The notes under the pieces: generated by a model
The model's input: the letters and a program-made list of their open reading frames with translations, nothing else
What the model was told of the DNA's origin: nothing
Databases searched by the model: none
Assembly: GCA_002408485.1 (NCBI GenBank)
Contig: DHSP01000028.1
Span: forward strand, 9,709-35,160
From: Proteiniphilum sp. UBA5283
GTDB taxonomy: Bacteria; Bacteroidota; Bacteroidia; Bacteroidales; Dysgonomonadaceae
Direction: 5' to 3'
DNA length: 25,452 nt
Translations under genes and position numbers: made by a program
In this document: positions 13,836 to 22,369 of the stretch, in pieces
Numbering within the stretch: the stretch's first letter is position 1
Layout of the letters: every line of letters starts with the position of its first letter

Positions 13836-13851
13836 TGTCTCCAGGGTGACA
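13836..13851. promoter_or_regulatory. Candidate operator palindrome TGTCtCCagGGtGACA
   Basis: A 16-nt inverted repeat with 12 of 16 symmetric positions (TGTC, CC / GG, GACA). It is centred about 43 nt before the predicted start of transcription from the box at 13873-13880, the class II activator position for Crp/Fnr proteins. Its binding by the divergent regulator is an inference. Confidence 0.35.
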
Positions 13852-13872
13852 ATTTTTCGTTTTTTCGAACGG

Positions 13873-13880
13873 TACCTTTG
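13873..13880 (+). promoter_or_regulatory. -7 promoter box for the DUF6448 gene
   Basis: TACCTTTG matches TAnnTTTG. No TTTG -33 element is present at 19-20 nt, which fits a promoter that needs an activator. The leader would be about 120 nt and includes a small hairpin, CCGGA-AAA-TCCGG (13933-13945). Confidence 0.5.
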
Positions 13881-14009
13881 TAGTACAAAAAGAGAAAACA
13901 AAAAAACGATTTGGACGACACACGTTCATTGACCGGAAAATCCGGAAGCGAATAATCGATAAATATACAACAAAATTAGTAAAACTGACAATCAAAAAAA
14001 ATATGCGTT

Positions 14010-14621
14010 ATGAAATCAAAAAATGACTCATTAAGAAGCAAACTGCTAAAATCAGCACTCCTTTTATCGCTGTTTGCTATTTTCTCATTGGTAAATATTC
14101 AACCTGCTTCGGCGCATTGCGATTCTTACGATGGGCCTGCCCTTGTAGATGCATCCAAGGCTTTGGAAACTAACAACGTAGATTTGATTAAAAAATGGAT
14201 CAGTGCAGAAGATGAATCCGAGGTGGTTGCACTGTTTCACAAGACTTACTCCCTGAAAGGCGGTGATCAGGAAGTGTATGAGATTGTGAAAAAACATTTC
14301 TATGAAACATTTGTCCGACTTCATCGCGAAATGGAGGGTGCTCCTTTTACAGGATTGAAACCTGCCGGAACAACTGCTCCCATTACCGTCATGAGTGATA
14401 AAGCACTGGCAACAGGCGATTTTGGGTCGCTGTTGAAAGCACTCAATAAACACGTGAATTCACAGTTGCAGGAGAAGTATAACAAAGTGGCTGCTCTCTA
14501 CAAAGTGAAGGATAATTCAGTTGAAGAAGGACGCCGGTATGTTGATGCTTATGTGGATTACACCCATAGTGTGGAAGCTGTGCATGATATCCTGGCTGGT
14601 GGCGGGGCACACCAGCATTAA
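14010..14621 (+). CDS. Secreted DUF6448 family protein
   Basis: A 203-residue exported protein of unknown function. Residues 1-35 form a signal peptide ending PASA, with probable signal peptidase I cleavage just before His36, so the mature protein would begin HCDSYDGPALVDA. This AHCDxxDGP start and the later FHKTY, FVRLHREMEGAPFTGLKPAG and YVDYTHSVEAVHD segments match the DUF6448 family as I remember it. The rest is mainly helical and contains several His (77, 96, 105, 148, 186, 192, 201, 203), with a C-terminal HQH. An N-terminal His-Cys-Asp plus scattered His suggests metal binding, but that is inference. The gene is monocistronic and diverges from the His-rich Crp/Fnr gene. Confidence 0.85.
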   Translation: MKSKNDSLRSKLLKSALLLSLFAIFSLVNIQPASAHCDSYDGPALVDASKALETNNVDLIKKWISAEDESEVVALFHKTYSLKGGDQEVYEIVKKHFYETFVRLHREMEGAPFTGLKPAGTTAPITVMSDKALATGDFGSLLKALNKHVNSQLQEKYNKVAALYKVKDNSVEEGRRYVDAYVDYTHSVEAVHDILAGGGAHQH

Positions 14622-14643
14622 GCCTCCTTTAAAAAATCACAGA

Positions 14644-14683
14644 AAGGGGATGGAGTCAAGGGAATGATTTCATCCTTTTTTTT
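14644..14683 (+). terminator. Intrinsic terminator of the DUF6448 gene, overlapping the end of argH
   Basis: AAAGGGGATG pairs with CATCCTTTTT (10 bp with two G-U wobbles), followed by more T up to 14683. The right arm and T tract fall inside the last codons of the convergent argH, whose stop is at 14670-14672. Confidence 0.7.
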
Positions 14684-15977
14684 GTTGGATTGCCAGCGAA
14701 GCCGACTCCATTTTTTCTCTGATCTCCTCTGTACAAAGATTACCGATACTTCCAGGGTGGGAGTGATGTACCTTCTTTTCTGCATGGAAACTGCCTTGCT
14801 GTACCTCTTTCCCTACCTGCTGATAGGCTTCTCTGAAAGGAATACCCCGGAGCACGCGTTTGTTCACTTCTTCCACGGTAAATAGGTATTCATACCGTGG
14901 GTCGGAGAGTATATCCCGGTTGACCGAGATGCGTTCCAGCATAAAACAGGACATTTTTAGCACTGTATGTAATGTCTCGATAGCCGGGAAGAGCACCTCT
15001 TTCAGCAACTGATAGTCGCGGTGATATCCGTGCGGCATGTTGGTGGTCATCACCGTAATTTCATTGGGAAGGCTCTGTAGGCGATTGCTGTGGGCGCGAA
15101 TCAGCTCCCATACGTCGGGGTTCTTCTTGTGCGGCATGATGCTCGACCCTGTTGTCAATTCTTCGGGGTAGGAGATGAAGCCGTAATTACCGGAGAGGTA
15201 CATGCAGTTGTCTGTTGCCAGCTTGTTGAGAGTGAAGGCAATGTTGGCCATGCTTTGGGCGAGAATACGCTCGGTCTTTCCACGTCCCATCTGGGCGGCG
15301 ACCACGTTGTAGCTCATGGTGGCAAAGCCCAGTTCGCTCGTTGTCATTTCTCTGTCCAGCGGGAAGGAGCTCCCATAGCCGGCGGCAGAACCCAGCGGGT
15401 TTTGATCTGCCACCTTCCAGGCGGCAGCAAGTGTCTGCATATCATCAACCAACGTTTCGGCATAGGCACCAAACCATAGGCCAAAAGAAGAAGGCATTGC
15501 TATTTGTGCGTGGGTGTACCCCGGCAGAAGCGTATCTTTATGCTTTTCGCTAAGAGATTGCAATAGATCAAACAACCGAAGTACCTCCTCCTTTATTTGG
15601 CAAATCTCCTCTTTGAGAAAAAGTTTGATATCCACCAGCACTTGGTCATTACGGGAACGTCCTGAATGGATTTTTTTGCCCACATCGCCCAGTCGCTCTG
15701 TCAGCATCGCTTCAATCTGGGAATGGATGTCTTCGGCATCATCGTCGAGACGGAAATTGCCTTTCTCCACCTCTGACAGGATGTTTTGCAGCTCGGTTCG
15801 AAGTGCAGCTTCCTCTTCTTCTTCCAGCAGGCCAATTTTTACCAGCATTTTGATGTGAGCCATCGAGCCCAGAATATCATGTTTTGCCAGACGAAGGTCC
15901 AGCTCCCGGTCGTTCCCCACCGTGAATGCTTCTACCTGTTGATTTGCATCGAAGCCTTTATCCCAAATTTTTGCCAT
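14670..15977 (-). CDS. argH: Argininosuccinate lyase
   Basis: Splits argininosuccinate to arginine and fumarate, the final step of arginine synthesis. A 435-residue member of the fumarase/aspartase superfamily with the three conserved regions: HSGRSRNDQ (104-112), YTHAQ with H156 as a catalytic-site His, and the mobile signature loop GSSIMPHKKNPD (277-288) carrying the catalytic Ser. It is slightly shorter than the typical 450-460 residues because of a shorter C-terminus that ends QQKKG. It is the last gene of the eight-gene arg operon, 37 nt after the argE-like gene. Confidence 0.95.
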   Translation of the reverse strand: MAKIWDKGFDANQQVEAFTVGNDRELDLRLAKHDILGSMAHIKMLVKIGLLEEEEEAALRTELQNILSEVEKGNFRLDDDAEDIHSQIEAMLTERLGDVGKKIHSGRSRNDQVLVDIKLFLKEEICQIKEEVLRLFDLLQSLSEKHKDTLLPGYTHAQIAMPSSFGLWFGAYAETLVDDMQTLAAAWKVADQNPLGSAAGYGSSFPLDREMTTSELGFATMSYNVVAAQMGRGKTERILAQSMANIAFTLNKLATDNCMYLSGNYGFISYPEELTTGSSIMPHKKNPDVWELIRAHSNRLQSLPNEITVMTTNMPHGYHRDYQLLKEVLFPAIETLHTVLKMSCFMLERISVNRDILSDPRYEYLFTVEEVNKRVLRGIPFREAYQQVGKEVQQGSFHAEKKVHHSHPGSIGNLCTEEIREKMESASLAIQQKKG

Positions 15978-16014
15978 AATTTACAGTTGTCAGTTGGTTA
16001 GAAGGTATCCTTCA

Positions 16015-17079
16015 TTAGTTTGTTTTCAGCTGTGTAATAAATTCAATGTATCCGTGAATACCTGTTCCCAATTCCTTAATCAGAATATATTCATCGGCCT
16101 GATGTGACCTTGCCGATTCGCCTGGACCCATCTTCAGGGCAGGACAGGTAATCCGCATCCAGTCGGACGTTGTGGGCGAGGTGTAGGTCTCAATGCCCAA
16201 TCGTTTCGCGCATTGGTATAGCGGGTGGCCTGTTGGTGTCGCAGAGCTTCGGTTGACCAGCGAGCGTGCTTGCAGGGTGCTCTTTGTCTTTGGCTGCAGC
16301 ATGTCCATGATCTCCTGATTCGTGTACATCTCCGTGGGACGAATATCGACTACGAAGTTGCATCGGTCGGGCACAACGTTATGCTGGGTGCCGGCATGTA
16401 TCTGTGTCACGGTTAGCTTTACCTCTCCCATGACAGAAGATATTTTGGGGAATTTTACCGACCGCAGCACGTCAATATCTTCCAGTGCAACGTAGAGGGC
16501 ATTTACGCCTTCTTCCCTTGCCGCATGTCCGCTAATACCCTTCGATTCGCCATCGATCACCAGCAATCCACGCTCGGCCACGGCTGCTCTCATACCGGTA
16601 GGCTCGCCAATGATGGCCATGTCCACCTCCCCGCGAAGCTTCTCCCACAACATCCGCATGCCGTGTGCACCCGAGTTCTCTTCTTCTGTGGACAGTGCCA
16701 GGATAAGATTGAACGGGAGATTTTTATCGTAGAAGTGAAGAAAAGCCTCTGTCATGGCAGCCACACTAGCACCGGCATCGTTGCTCCCAAGTCCGTAAAC
16801 GTAGGTGTCCGAAACGGGCGGAATGAAAGGATCAAAAGAATAGGTAGAGGCCGGTTGAACAGTATCGAGGTGAGAGTTGAGCATCAGTGTTGGCTTTGCT
16901 CTGTCAGGATGAGGCTGTCGCACGACCAGGTTGTTCCCGATGCGTTCCACGACAATTCCTTTCTCGTGAAAGAACTGTTCCAGATAACTGCTCCTCTTCT
17001 CTTCCTCTCCCGAAAAGGAGGGGATGGAAACCAGTTTTCTCAGCAGTTCTGTAGCTCTAAGCAGCTGTTTTTTATTCAT
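16015..17079 (-). CDS. M20 family N-acyl-ornithine/N-acyl-citrulline deacylase (ArgE-like)
   Basis: A 354-residue zinc peptidase-fold hydrolase. Metal and catalytic residues are visible: H70 and D72 in LNSHLDTV, D101 in GSNDAGAS, E132/E133 in STEEENSG and E159 in IGEPTG, followed by the SKGISGHAA dimerisation-domain start. The position in the operon, next to an N-acylornithine transcarbamylase, implies that it removes the acyl group from N-acyl-citrulline (succinyl if the neighbour is the succinyl type). It is more like the ArgE/DapE-related M20 group than E. coli ArgE. Substrate choice between acetyl and succinyl cannot be read from the sequence alone. Confidence 0.88.
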   Translation of the reverse strand: MNKKQLLRATELLRKLVSIPSFSGEEEKRSSYLEQFFHEKGIVVERIGNNLVVRQPHPDRAKPTLMLNSHLDTVQPASTYSFDPFIPPVSDTYVYGLGSNDAGASVAAMTEAFLHFYDKNLPFNLILALSTEEENSGAHGMRMLWEKLRGEVDMAIIGEPTGMRAAVAERGLLVIDGESKGISGHAAREEGVNALYVALEDIDVLRSVKFPKISSVMGEVKLTVTQIHAGTQHNVVPDRCNFVVDIRPTEMYTNQEIMDMLQPKTKSTLQARSLVNRSSATPTGHPLYQCAKRLGIETYTSPTTSDWMRITCPALKMGPGESARSHQADEYILIKELGTGIHGYIEFITQLKTN

Positions 17080-17108
17080 TGGAGACCGATAAGATTGAGT
17101 CAGATTGA

Positions 17109-17954
17109 TTACAAAGTACCGGGGTGCTGTTTTTGTTTCGATCCGGGCTGATTTTCAACCAGGACAGTCCCTTTTTTTAACAACAAATTTTTTGCATGGA
17201 GGATGATCACCTCCTTCACGCCTTTTTCAATGGCGCGAAAAGAATTATCCAGTTTCGGAATCATGCCGTCGGCAATGACACCCTGCTGTCTGTATACTTC
17301 ACACTCTTCACGGTTCATGGTTCGAATCAGGCTGTCGGGGTCGGTCATATCCATCAGCACACCCTCTTTCTCGAAACAATAATAGAGCGAAGTCTCGTAG
17401 ATTTTCGATAGGGCTGTTGCCACGGAATAGGCGATCGTGTCGGCATTGGTGTTCAACAAAGAACCATTGCCATCGTGGGTGATGGCACAAAAAACAGGCG
17501 TGATGCCGGCCTCAATCAGTTGTGATATAAAGTGTGCATTCACCTTTTCCGGATCCGGGTCTCCCACAAACCCGTAGTCTACCGGGACCGGTGATCGCCG
17601 CAATGCTGGAATGGTATTACCATCTGCACCCGAGAGCCCGATGGCGTTGCACCCAATTTTTTGGAGGGACGCTACCATGTTTTTATTGATCCATCCGGCA
17701 TAAACCATGGTGACCAGTTTTAGAGTGTCGGCATCGGTGATGCGGCGTCCTTGTATCATTTTAGTTTCGATACCTAACTCCACTGCCATTTTGGAAGCCA
17801 TCACGCCCCCGCCGTGCACCAGCAGTTTCCGTCCCTCCAGCCGGTGAAAATCGCATAGGAACGACTCCAGAAGTTCCGGATCATCTACGATGTTTCCTCC
17901 TATTTTTACAATGGAGAGGCGTTCCTCTTTCCTTTCTTTATCTTTTACCACCAT
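17109..17954 (-). CDS. argB: N-acylglutamate kinase (acetylglutamate kinase family)
   Basis: Phosphorylates the gamma-carboxyl of N-acetyl- or N-succinylglutamate. A 281-residue amino acid kinase fold: VKIGGN with K17 and the Gly pair for ATP phosphates, LLVHGGGVMASKMAVELG (44-61) for phosphate and substrate, the RRITDADTLKLVTMVYAG segment, then DGNGSLLNTNADTIAYSVA for Mg-ATP. The N-terminal mobile helix of arginine-inhibited hexameric NAGK enzymes is absent, so feedback inhibition of that type is unlikely. The last 15 residues (ENQPGSKQKQHPGTL) are an unconserved tail. It lies 29 nt before the argE-like gene. Confidence 0.94.
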   Translation of the reverse strand: MVVKDKERKEERLSIVKIGGNIVDDPELLESFLCDFHRLEGRKLLVHGGGVMASKMAVELGIETKMIQGRRITDADTLKLVTMVYAGWINKNMVASLQKIGCNAIGLSGADGNTIPALRRSPVPVDYGFVGDPDPEKVNAHFISQLIEAGITPVFCAITHDGNGSLLNTNADTIAYSVATALSKIYETSLYYCFEKEGVLMDMTDPDSLIRTMNREECEVYRQQGVIADGMIPKLDNSFRAIEKGVKEVIILHAKNLLLKKGTVLVENQPGSKQKQHPGTL

Positions 17955-17996
17955 AGTAATAATTCGTTTTCAACACTAATATTGAATCTAGTGTTA

Positions 17997-18950
17997 TCAC
18001 ATTCCAAGTAGTATCTCTTTCAATACTGTTTGTGCTGAAACCACCCTGTTCGCTGCTTCCGGTATCACGATAGATTGTTCGCTCTCTATCACTTCGTCGG
18101 TCACGATCATGTTGCGGCGTACAGGCAGACAGTGCATAAAATAAGCATTGTTTGTCAGTCCCATCTTTTGTTTGTCCACCGTCCAGGAGCGGTCTGTATT
18201 CAATATCTTCCCATAGTTCGGGTCACGGTAGGCCGCCCAGTTTTTGGCATAAATAAAATCGGCATCCCGGTAGGCCTTCTCTTTGTCGTATTCCACAGTG
18301 GCGTTACCCACAAACTGTTCGTCCAACTCATATCCTTCGGGGTGGGTGATCACAAATTCGTAGCCGGCAGCGTTCATCCATTCGGCAAAGGAGTTGGGTA
18401 CTGCCTGTGGGAGGGCACGCGGATGCGGTGCCCAGGTAAGCACTACTTTAGGGCGAGGCTTCTTTTTATACTCTTCAATGGTAATCAGGTCTGCAAAGCT
18501 CTGCAACGGATGCCTTGTCGCCGCTTCCATGCTGAATACCGGTTTTCCAGAATGTTGAATAAATTGATTTAAAATGACTTCATTGTAGTCCTCCTCTTTG
18601 TTTTTGAACTGAGCGAAAGAGCGCACCCCAATCACATCGCAGTAGGACCCCATCACAGGAATTGCCTCCAGGATATGCTCCGGCTTGTCGCCATCCATGA
18701 TTACTCCTCTCTCTGTCTCCAGTTTCCAGGCTCCTTGATTGATGTCGAGTACAATCACGTTCATGCCCAGGTTAAGCCCCGCCTTCTGAGTACTCAGTCG
18801 CGTACGGAGGCTTGAGTTGAAGAAGATGAGCAGTAGGGTCTTGTTTTTTCCCAGCTCCTGATCGGCAAAAGGGTTTTCTTTTATCCATTTTGCCTTCTCC
18901 AAAGCCACTTTGAGGTTACCTATATCTTGAACAGAAGTGAATTTTTTCAT
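17997..18950 (-). CDS. argF': N-succinylornithine carbamoyltransferase
   Basis: A 317-residue transcarbamylase that acts on N-acylated ornithine rather than ornithine. Carbamoyl phosphate motifs: SLRTR (47-51), HPLQ (147-150) and HCLP (273-276). Residue 90 is Pro (in GDKPEHI). In the Bacteroides fragilis succinylornithine enzyme this residue is Pro90, whereas the Xanthomonas acetylornithine enzyme has Glu92, and published mutagenesis shows this site swaps the specificity. The sequence is otherwise close to the B. fragilis type, including K236 in AKNWAAY. I therefore call it succinyl-specific. A 7-bp inverted repeat (18970-19006) lies just upstream. Confidence 0.9.
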   Translation of the reverse strand: MKKFTSVQDIGNLKVALEKAKWIKENPFADQELGKNKTLLLIFFNSSLRTRLSTQKAGLNLGMNVIVLDINQGAWKLETERGVIMDGDKPEHILEAIPVMGSYCDVIGVRSFAQFKNKEEDYNEVILNQFIQHSGKPVFSMEAATRHPLQSFADLITIEEYKKKPRPKVVLTWAPHPRALPQAVPNSFAEWMNAAGYEFVITHPEGYELDEQFVGNATVEYDKEKAYRDADFIYAKNWAAYRDPNYGKILNTDRSWTVDKQKMGLTNNAYFMHCLPVRRNMIVTDEVIESEQSIVIPEAANRVVSAQTVLKEILLGM

Positions 18951-18969
18951 TTTTCTGACTTTTTATAAC

Positions 18970-19006
18970 CGGAGACAACCGACTTGCCACGGACAGAAAG
19001 TCTCCG
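18970..19006 (-). repeat. Inverted repeat in the argD-argF' gap
   Basis: CGGAGAC (18970-18976) and GTCTCCG (19000-19006) are perfect 7-bp arms with a 23-nt spacer. On the mRNA the hairpin would end 19 nt before the argF' start codon, with no T tract after it. It could affect translation or mRNA processing. Confidence 0.5.
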
Positions 19007-19020
19007 CGATGGGTGATTAA

Positions 19021-20145
19021 TTAATCGGTTAATTTCTTTAACTCTCTGATAAAAAAATCAATTTCCGATTTTGATATCGTTAGTGGGGGCAAGAGGCGCA
19101 TGACATTGTTTTTTGCCCCGCCTGTAAAGATGTGGCTTTCGAACAACAACTGGTTGCGCACGGAAGCATATTCCGGCATGAATTCGATTCCCAGCATCAG
19201 TCCGCACCCGCGTATTTCCGTAATGACGCTGATGAGGCCGAGTTGATTTTTCAGGTAATCTCCCATTCGGGCGGCGTTTAGCAACAGTGACTCTTCTTTC
19301 ATCACATCCAGCACGGCAATGGCCGCTGCGCAAGCCAGATGATTTCCGCCAAAGGTGGTGCCGAGCATTCCCTTTTTTGCTTCAAAATGGGGAGAAATCA
19401 GCACACCGCCAATCGGGAATCCATTGCCCATTCCCTTGGCCATTGTAATCAGATGGGGCTTAATGCCTGCTGGCTGATGAGCGAAAAAGTGGCCCGTGCG
19501 TCCGTAACCCGATTGAATTTCATCGAGAATAAGCACTGTGTTGTACTGTTTGCAGAGCGATTCCAACTGCTGCAGGAAGTTGCTTTCGGGCACATAGATA
19601 CCTGCCACTCCCTGTATTCCTTCAATAATCACGGCAGCGACATCCTCTTTGCGAAGTTCATCTTCTACTGCATTTATATCGTTCAAAGGAACAAAGACCA
19701 CGTCGTGTCCTTTGTTGAATAACGACTGGATGTTGGGGTTGTCGGTGACGGCTACCGCACCCGAGGTACGGCCGTGAAAAGCCTCTTTAAAAGCGATCAC
19801 ACGTCTTTTCCCGGTGTGAAAGGATGCCAGCTTGAGTGCGTTCTCGTTGGCTTCGGCACCTGAGTTGCACAGGAATAGCGAATAGTCGGGGTAACCGCTT
19901 TGTTCGCCCAGTTTCTGAGCAAGCTCCTGTTGCAGCGAGTTTTGTACCGAGTTGGAGTAGAAACCGATTTCCGCAACCTGATTTTGCAGTGCTTTCACGT
20001 AGGTTGGATGGGAATGGCCGATGGAGATCACGGCATGACCGCCATATAAATCGAGATATTCTATCCCCTTACTGTCCCATACGCGACAACCCTTTGCCTT
20101 TACCGGCTCAATGTTCCATAAGCTGTATACGTCAAATAGGTTCAT
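19021..20145 (-). CDS. argD: N-acylornithine aminotransferase
   Basis: A 374-residue class III PLP aminotransferase converting N-acyl-glutamate semialdehyde to N-acyl-ornithine. The PLP lysine is K237 in TMAKGMGNGFPIGG. Other motifs are NSGAEANENALKLA (94-107), AFHGRTSGA (122-130) and LDEIQSGYGRTG (207-218). Length fits the shorter Bacteroidetes ArgD. It lies between argC and argF' and is separated from them by gaps of 66 and 70 nt, the widest in the operon. The 66-nt gap contains an 8-nt tandem duplication (TTACTGAT at 20154 and 20162 on the plus strand). Confidence 0.95.
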   Translation of the reverse strand: MNLFDVYSLWNIEPVKAKGCRVWDSKGIEYLDLYGGHAVISIGHSHPTYVKALQNQVAEIGFYSNSVQNSLQQELAQKLGEQSGYPDYSLFLCNSGAEANENALKLASFHTGKRRVIAFKEAFHGRTSGAVAVTDNPNIQSLFNKGHDVVFVPLNDINAVEDELRKEDVAAVIIEGIQGVAGIYVPESNFLQQLESLCKQYNTVLILDEIQSGYGRTGHFFAHQPAGIKPHLITMAKGMGNGFPIGGVLISPHFEAKKGMLGTTFGGNHLACAAAIAVLDVMKEESLLLNAARMGDYLKNQLGLISVITEIRGCGLMLGIEFMPEYASVRNQLLFESHIFTGGAKNNVMRLLPPLTISKSEIDFFIRELKKLTD

Positions 20146-20211
20146 TTTGTTTCTTACTGATTTACTGATTTATCATTTTTTTTGCATCCGGGTTATCCCA
20201 TTTTCGCATCA

Positions 20212-21186
20212 TTAAAAAGCACTTCCTTTTAGCTTCAATCCCGTCGTCTCTTCCAGACCGAACATCAGGTTCATATTCTGTACCGCCTGCCCCGATGCTC
20301 CTTTTACCAGATTGTCGGTGACGGATGTTATGTGGATGTAGCCATTGTGAAATTCAATGTGCAGCAAACATTTGTTGGTATTTACCACCTCTTTCAGGCT
20401 GATGGGCTCTTCCGAAACAAACACAAAGGGAGAAGCCGCGAAATAATCTTTATAGAAAGAAACTGTTTCTGCAGCAGTCATGCTCCCGTGCCATTTTGTG
20501 TAAATGCTGGCGAAGATGCCCCTGGTAAAATCACCCCGCATGGGGACAAAGTTAATTCGGGGAAGACTGCTGTTGCCGGCTTTAACCAGCGTGTGTCCAA
20601 TCTCTTCAAGATGTTGGTGAGTGAATGGTTTGTATACGGAAATGTTGTTGTCGCGGTAACTGAAGTGAGTGGTTTCTCCGGGTCGTTTACCGGCACCTGT
20701 GGAACCGGTTATCGCGTGAACGTGTACCTCGTCTGTCAACAGGTCCTTATCCGCCAGCGGCAACAAGGCAAGCATGATGGTTGTCGCAAAACACCCCGGG
20801 TTGGCCACATTACCGGCACGGCGAATAAGTTCCCGGTTCAGTTCGCACAGGCCAAAGACAAATTCCCTGTTGCCATAAACCGGTTTGTTCCGGAAATCAT
20901 TGCCCAGGTCGATGATCTTGCACTTTTCCGGAATCCTGTTTTCCTCCAGGAAGGCACGGGATAATCCATGTCCCAGGCATAGAAAGAGCACATCGGGATT
21001 TAGGAAAGTATCGCTGTACAGCAGATCGGTTTCTCCCAACAAGTCACGGTGTACTTCGGCGACCGGTTTGCCCACTGAGGTGGTGCTGATCACCGATTCA
21101 ATATTTACATGAGGGTGACGAAGCAGGATGCGTAACAACTCACCCGCTGTATATCCTGTCCCGCCTGCTATGCTAACGTTTATCAT
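20212..21186 (-). CDS. argC: N-acyl-gamma-glutamyl-phosphate reductase
   Basis: A 324-residue NADPH-dependent reductase making N-acyl-glutamate semialdehyde. GGTGYTAGEL (8-17) is the dinucleotide loop. C132 in NPGCFATT is the catalytic thiol, and the family segment ITGSTGAGKRPGETTHFSYR follows. The late RGDFTRGIFA stretch and C-terminal NLVKGASGQAVQNMNLMFG are typical. Its first 14 bases overlap the 3' end of argG, so its start region lies inside argG and translation is likely coupled. Confidence 0.95.
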   Translation of the reverse strand: MINVSIAGGTGYTAGELLRILLRHPHVNIESVISTTSVGKPVAEVHRDLLGETDLLYSDTFLNPDVLFLCLGHGLSRAFLEENRIPEKCKIIDLGNDFRNKPVYGNREFVFGLCELNRELIRRAGNVANPGCFATTIMLALLPLADKDLLTDEVHVHAITGSTGAGKRPGETTHFSYRDNNISVYKPFTHQHLEEIGHTLVKAGNSSLPRINFVPMRGDFTRGIFASIYTKWHGSMTAAETVSFYKDYFAASPFVFVSEEPISLKEVVNTNKCLLHIEFHNGYIHITSVTDNLVKGASGQAVQNMNLMFGLEETTGLKLKGSAF

Positions 21187-22369
21187 TGTCGTGAATGGTA
21201 TAGTAAATTTTCAATGGATTGGCAGTCACCTTTGTGAATCCTACCACATCCTCTCCGGAAAAAGATTTATTGGATTCGCCGTATTCTCCGAACCGTGAAC
21301 TCATCAGGTCGTAATCACTGGAGCAGCCCAGTACTGCAAAGTGATAGGGTCGCAGTTCCACTTCCACCTCGCCGGTCACAAACTGTTGCGTGTCGGTAAG
21401 GAAAGTCTCTATGTTGCGCATCACCGGCTCCAGGTACTGGGCCTCGTGCATCAACTGCCCGTACCAATTGGAGAGTTGATCTTTCCAATAAAGCTGTTGC
21501 TTGGTTAGCACGTGTTTCTCCAGCAGGTGATGTGCCTTGATAAGGATCAGAGGGGCAGGCGCTTCAAAAGCAACACGCCCTTTTGTGCCGATGATGGTAT
21601 CGCCCACATGGACATCACGGCCGATGCCATACTGTGATGCAATATGGTGGAGTTGATGGATCAGAGCGACAGGAGTCATTTTTTCGCCGTTCAGCAAGAT
21701 CGCTTCTCCCTTTTCAAATCCGAGGGTGATGCGTTGCGTACCATGGTTCGTAACCTGTGACGGATAGGCCTCTTCCGGCAACACACCCGACGACTTGAGC
21801 GTTTCCACGCCACCCACGCTGGTACCCCAGATTCCCTGGTTGATGGAATACTTTGATTTTTCCCAGGAAAAATCGAATCCTTTTTCTTTCAGATAGTCGA
21901 TCTCCTGCTGACGTGTCAGGGCCAGCTCGCGGATGGGAGCAATGATCTTTACCTGGGGGGCCAGCACTTCAAATACCAGGTCGAACCGCACCTGGTCATT
22001 ACCGGCACCGGTGCTCCCGTGTGCCACAAAATCAGCTCCCGTCTTTTTTACATGATCCAAGACCGCCATTGCCTGAAAAAAGCGCTCTGAGCTTACTGAA
22101 AGTGGATAGGTGTTGTTTTTTAACACATTCCCGAAAATCAGGTAACGGATGCCCCGCGAATAATAGTCATCCACCGCATCAATGCAGGTGTGCGAGGTCG
22201 CACCCAGCGTAAGAGCACGTTCTTCAATGCGTTGAGCCTCTTCTTCTGAAAAACCTCCCGTGTTTACAATCACGGTGTGCACTTCCAGTCCTCTCTCGTT
22301 CATAAGGTAAGGCACACAGAACGACGTGTCGAGTCCGCCACTGAATGCCAGAACTACTTTTTGTTTCAT
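21173..22369 (-). CDS. argG: Argininosuccinate synthase
   Basis: A 398-residue ATP-dependent ligase joining citrulline and aspartate. The ATP PP-motif is AFSGGLDTSF (8-17). Further family segments are HGSTGAGNDQVRFDL for citrulline and ATP, PIRELALTRQQEIDYL, and SINQGIWGTSVGGVETL. Length is normal. ATG at 22369 overlaps the stop of the upstream GNAT gene by 4 nt (ATGA), and its 3' end overlaps argC by 14 nt, so the first three genes of the operon are tightly coupled. Confidence 0.96.
   Translation of the reverse strand: MKQKVVLAFSGGLDTSFCVPYLMNERGLEVHTVIVNTGGFSEEEAQRIEERALTLGATSHTCIDAVDDYYSRGIRYLIFGNVLKNNTYPLSVSSERFFQAMAVLDHVKKTGADFVAHGSTGAGNDQVRFDLVFEVLAPQVKIIAPIRELALTRQQEIDYLKEKGFDFSWEKSKYSINQGIWGTSVGGVETLKSSGVLPEEAYPSQVTNHGTQRITLGFEKGEAILLNGEKMTPVALIHQLHHIASQYGIGRDVHVGDTIIGTKGRVAFEAPAPLILIKAHHLLEKHVLTKQQLYWKDQLSNWYGQLMHEAQYLEPVMRNIETFLTDTQQFVTGEVEVELRPYHFAVLGCSSDYDLMSSRFGEYGESNKSFSGEDVVGFTKVTANPLKIYYTIHDNDKR

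Noticed and set aside
20154..20169. Tandem TTACTGAT repeat read as a start of a repeat array
   Set aside because: Only two copies of 8 nt; no further units or spacers, so not a CRISPR or satellite array.
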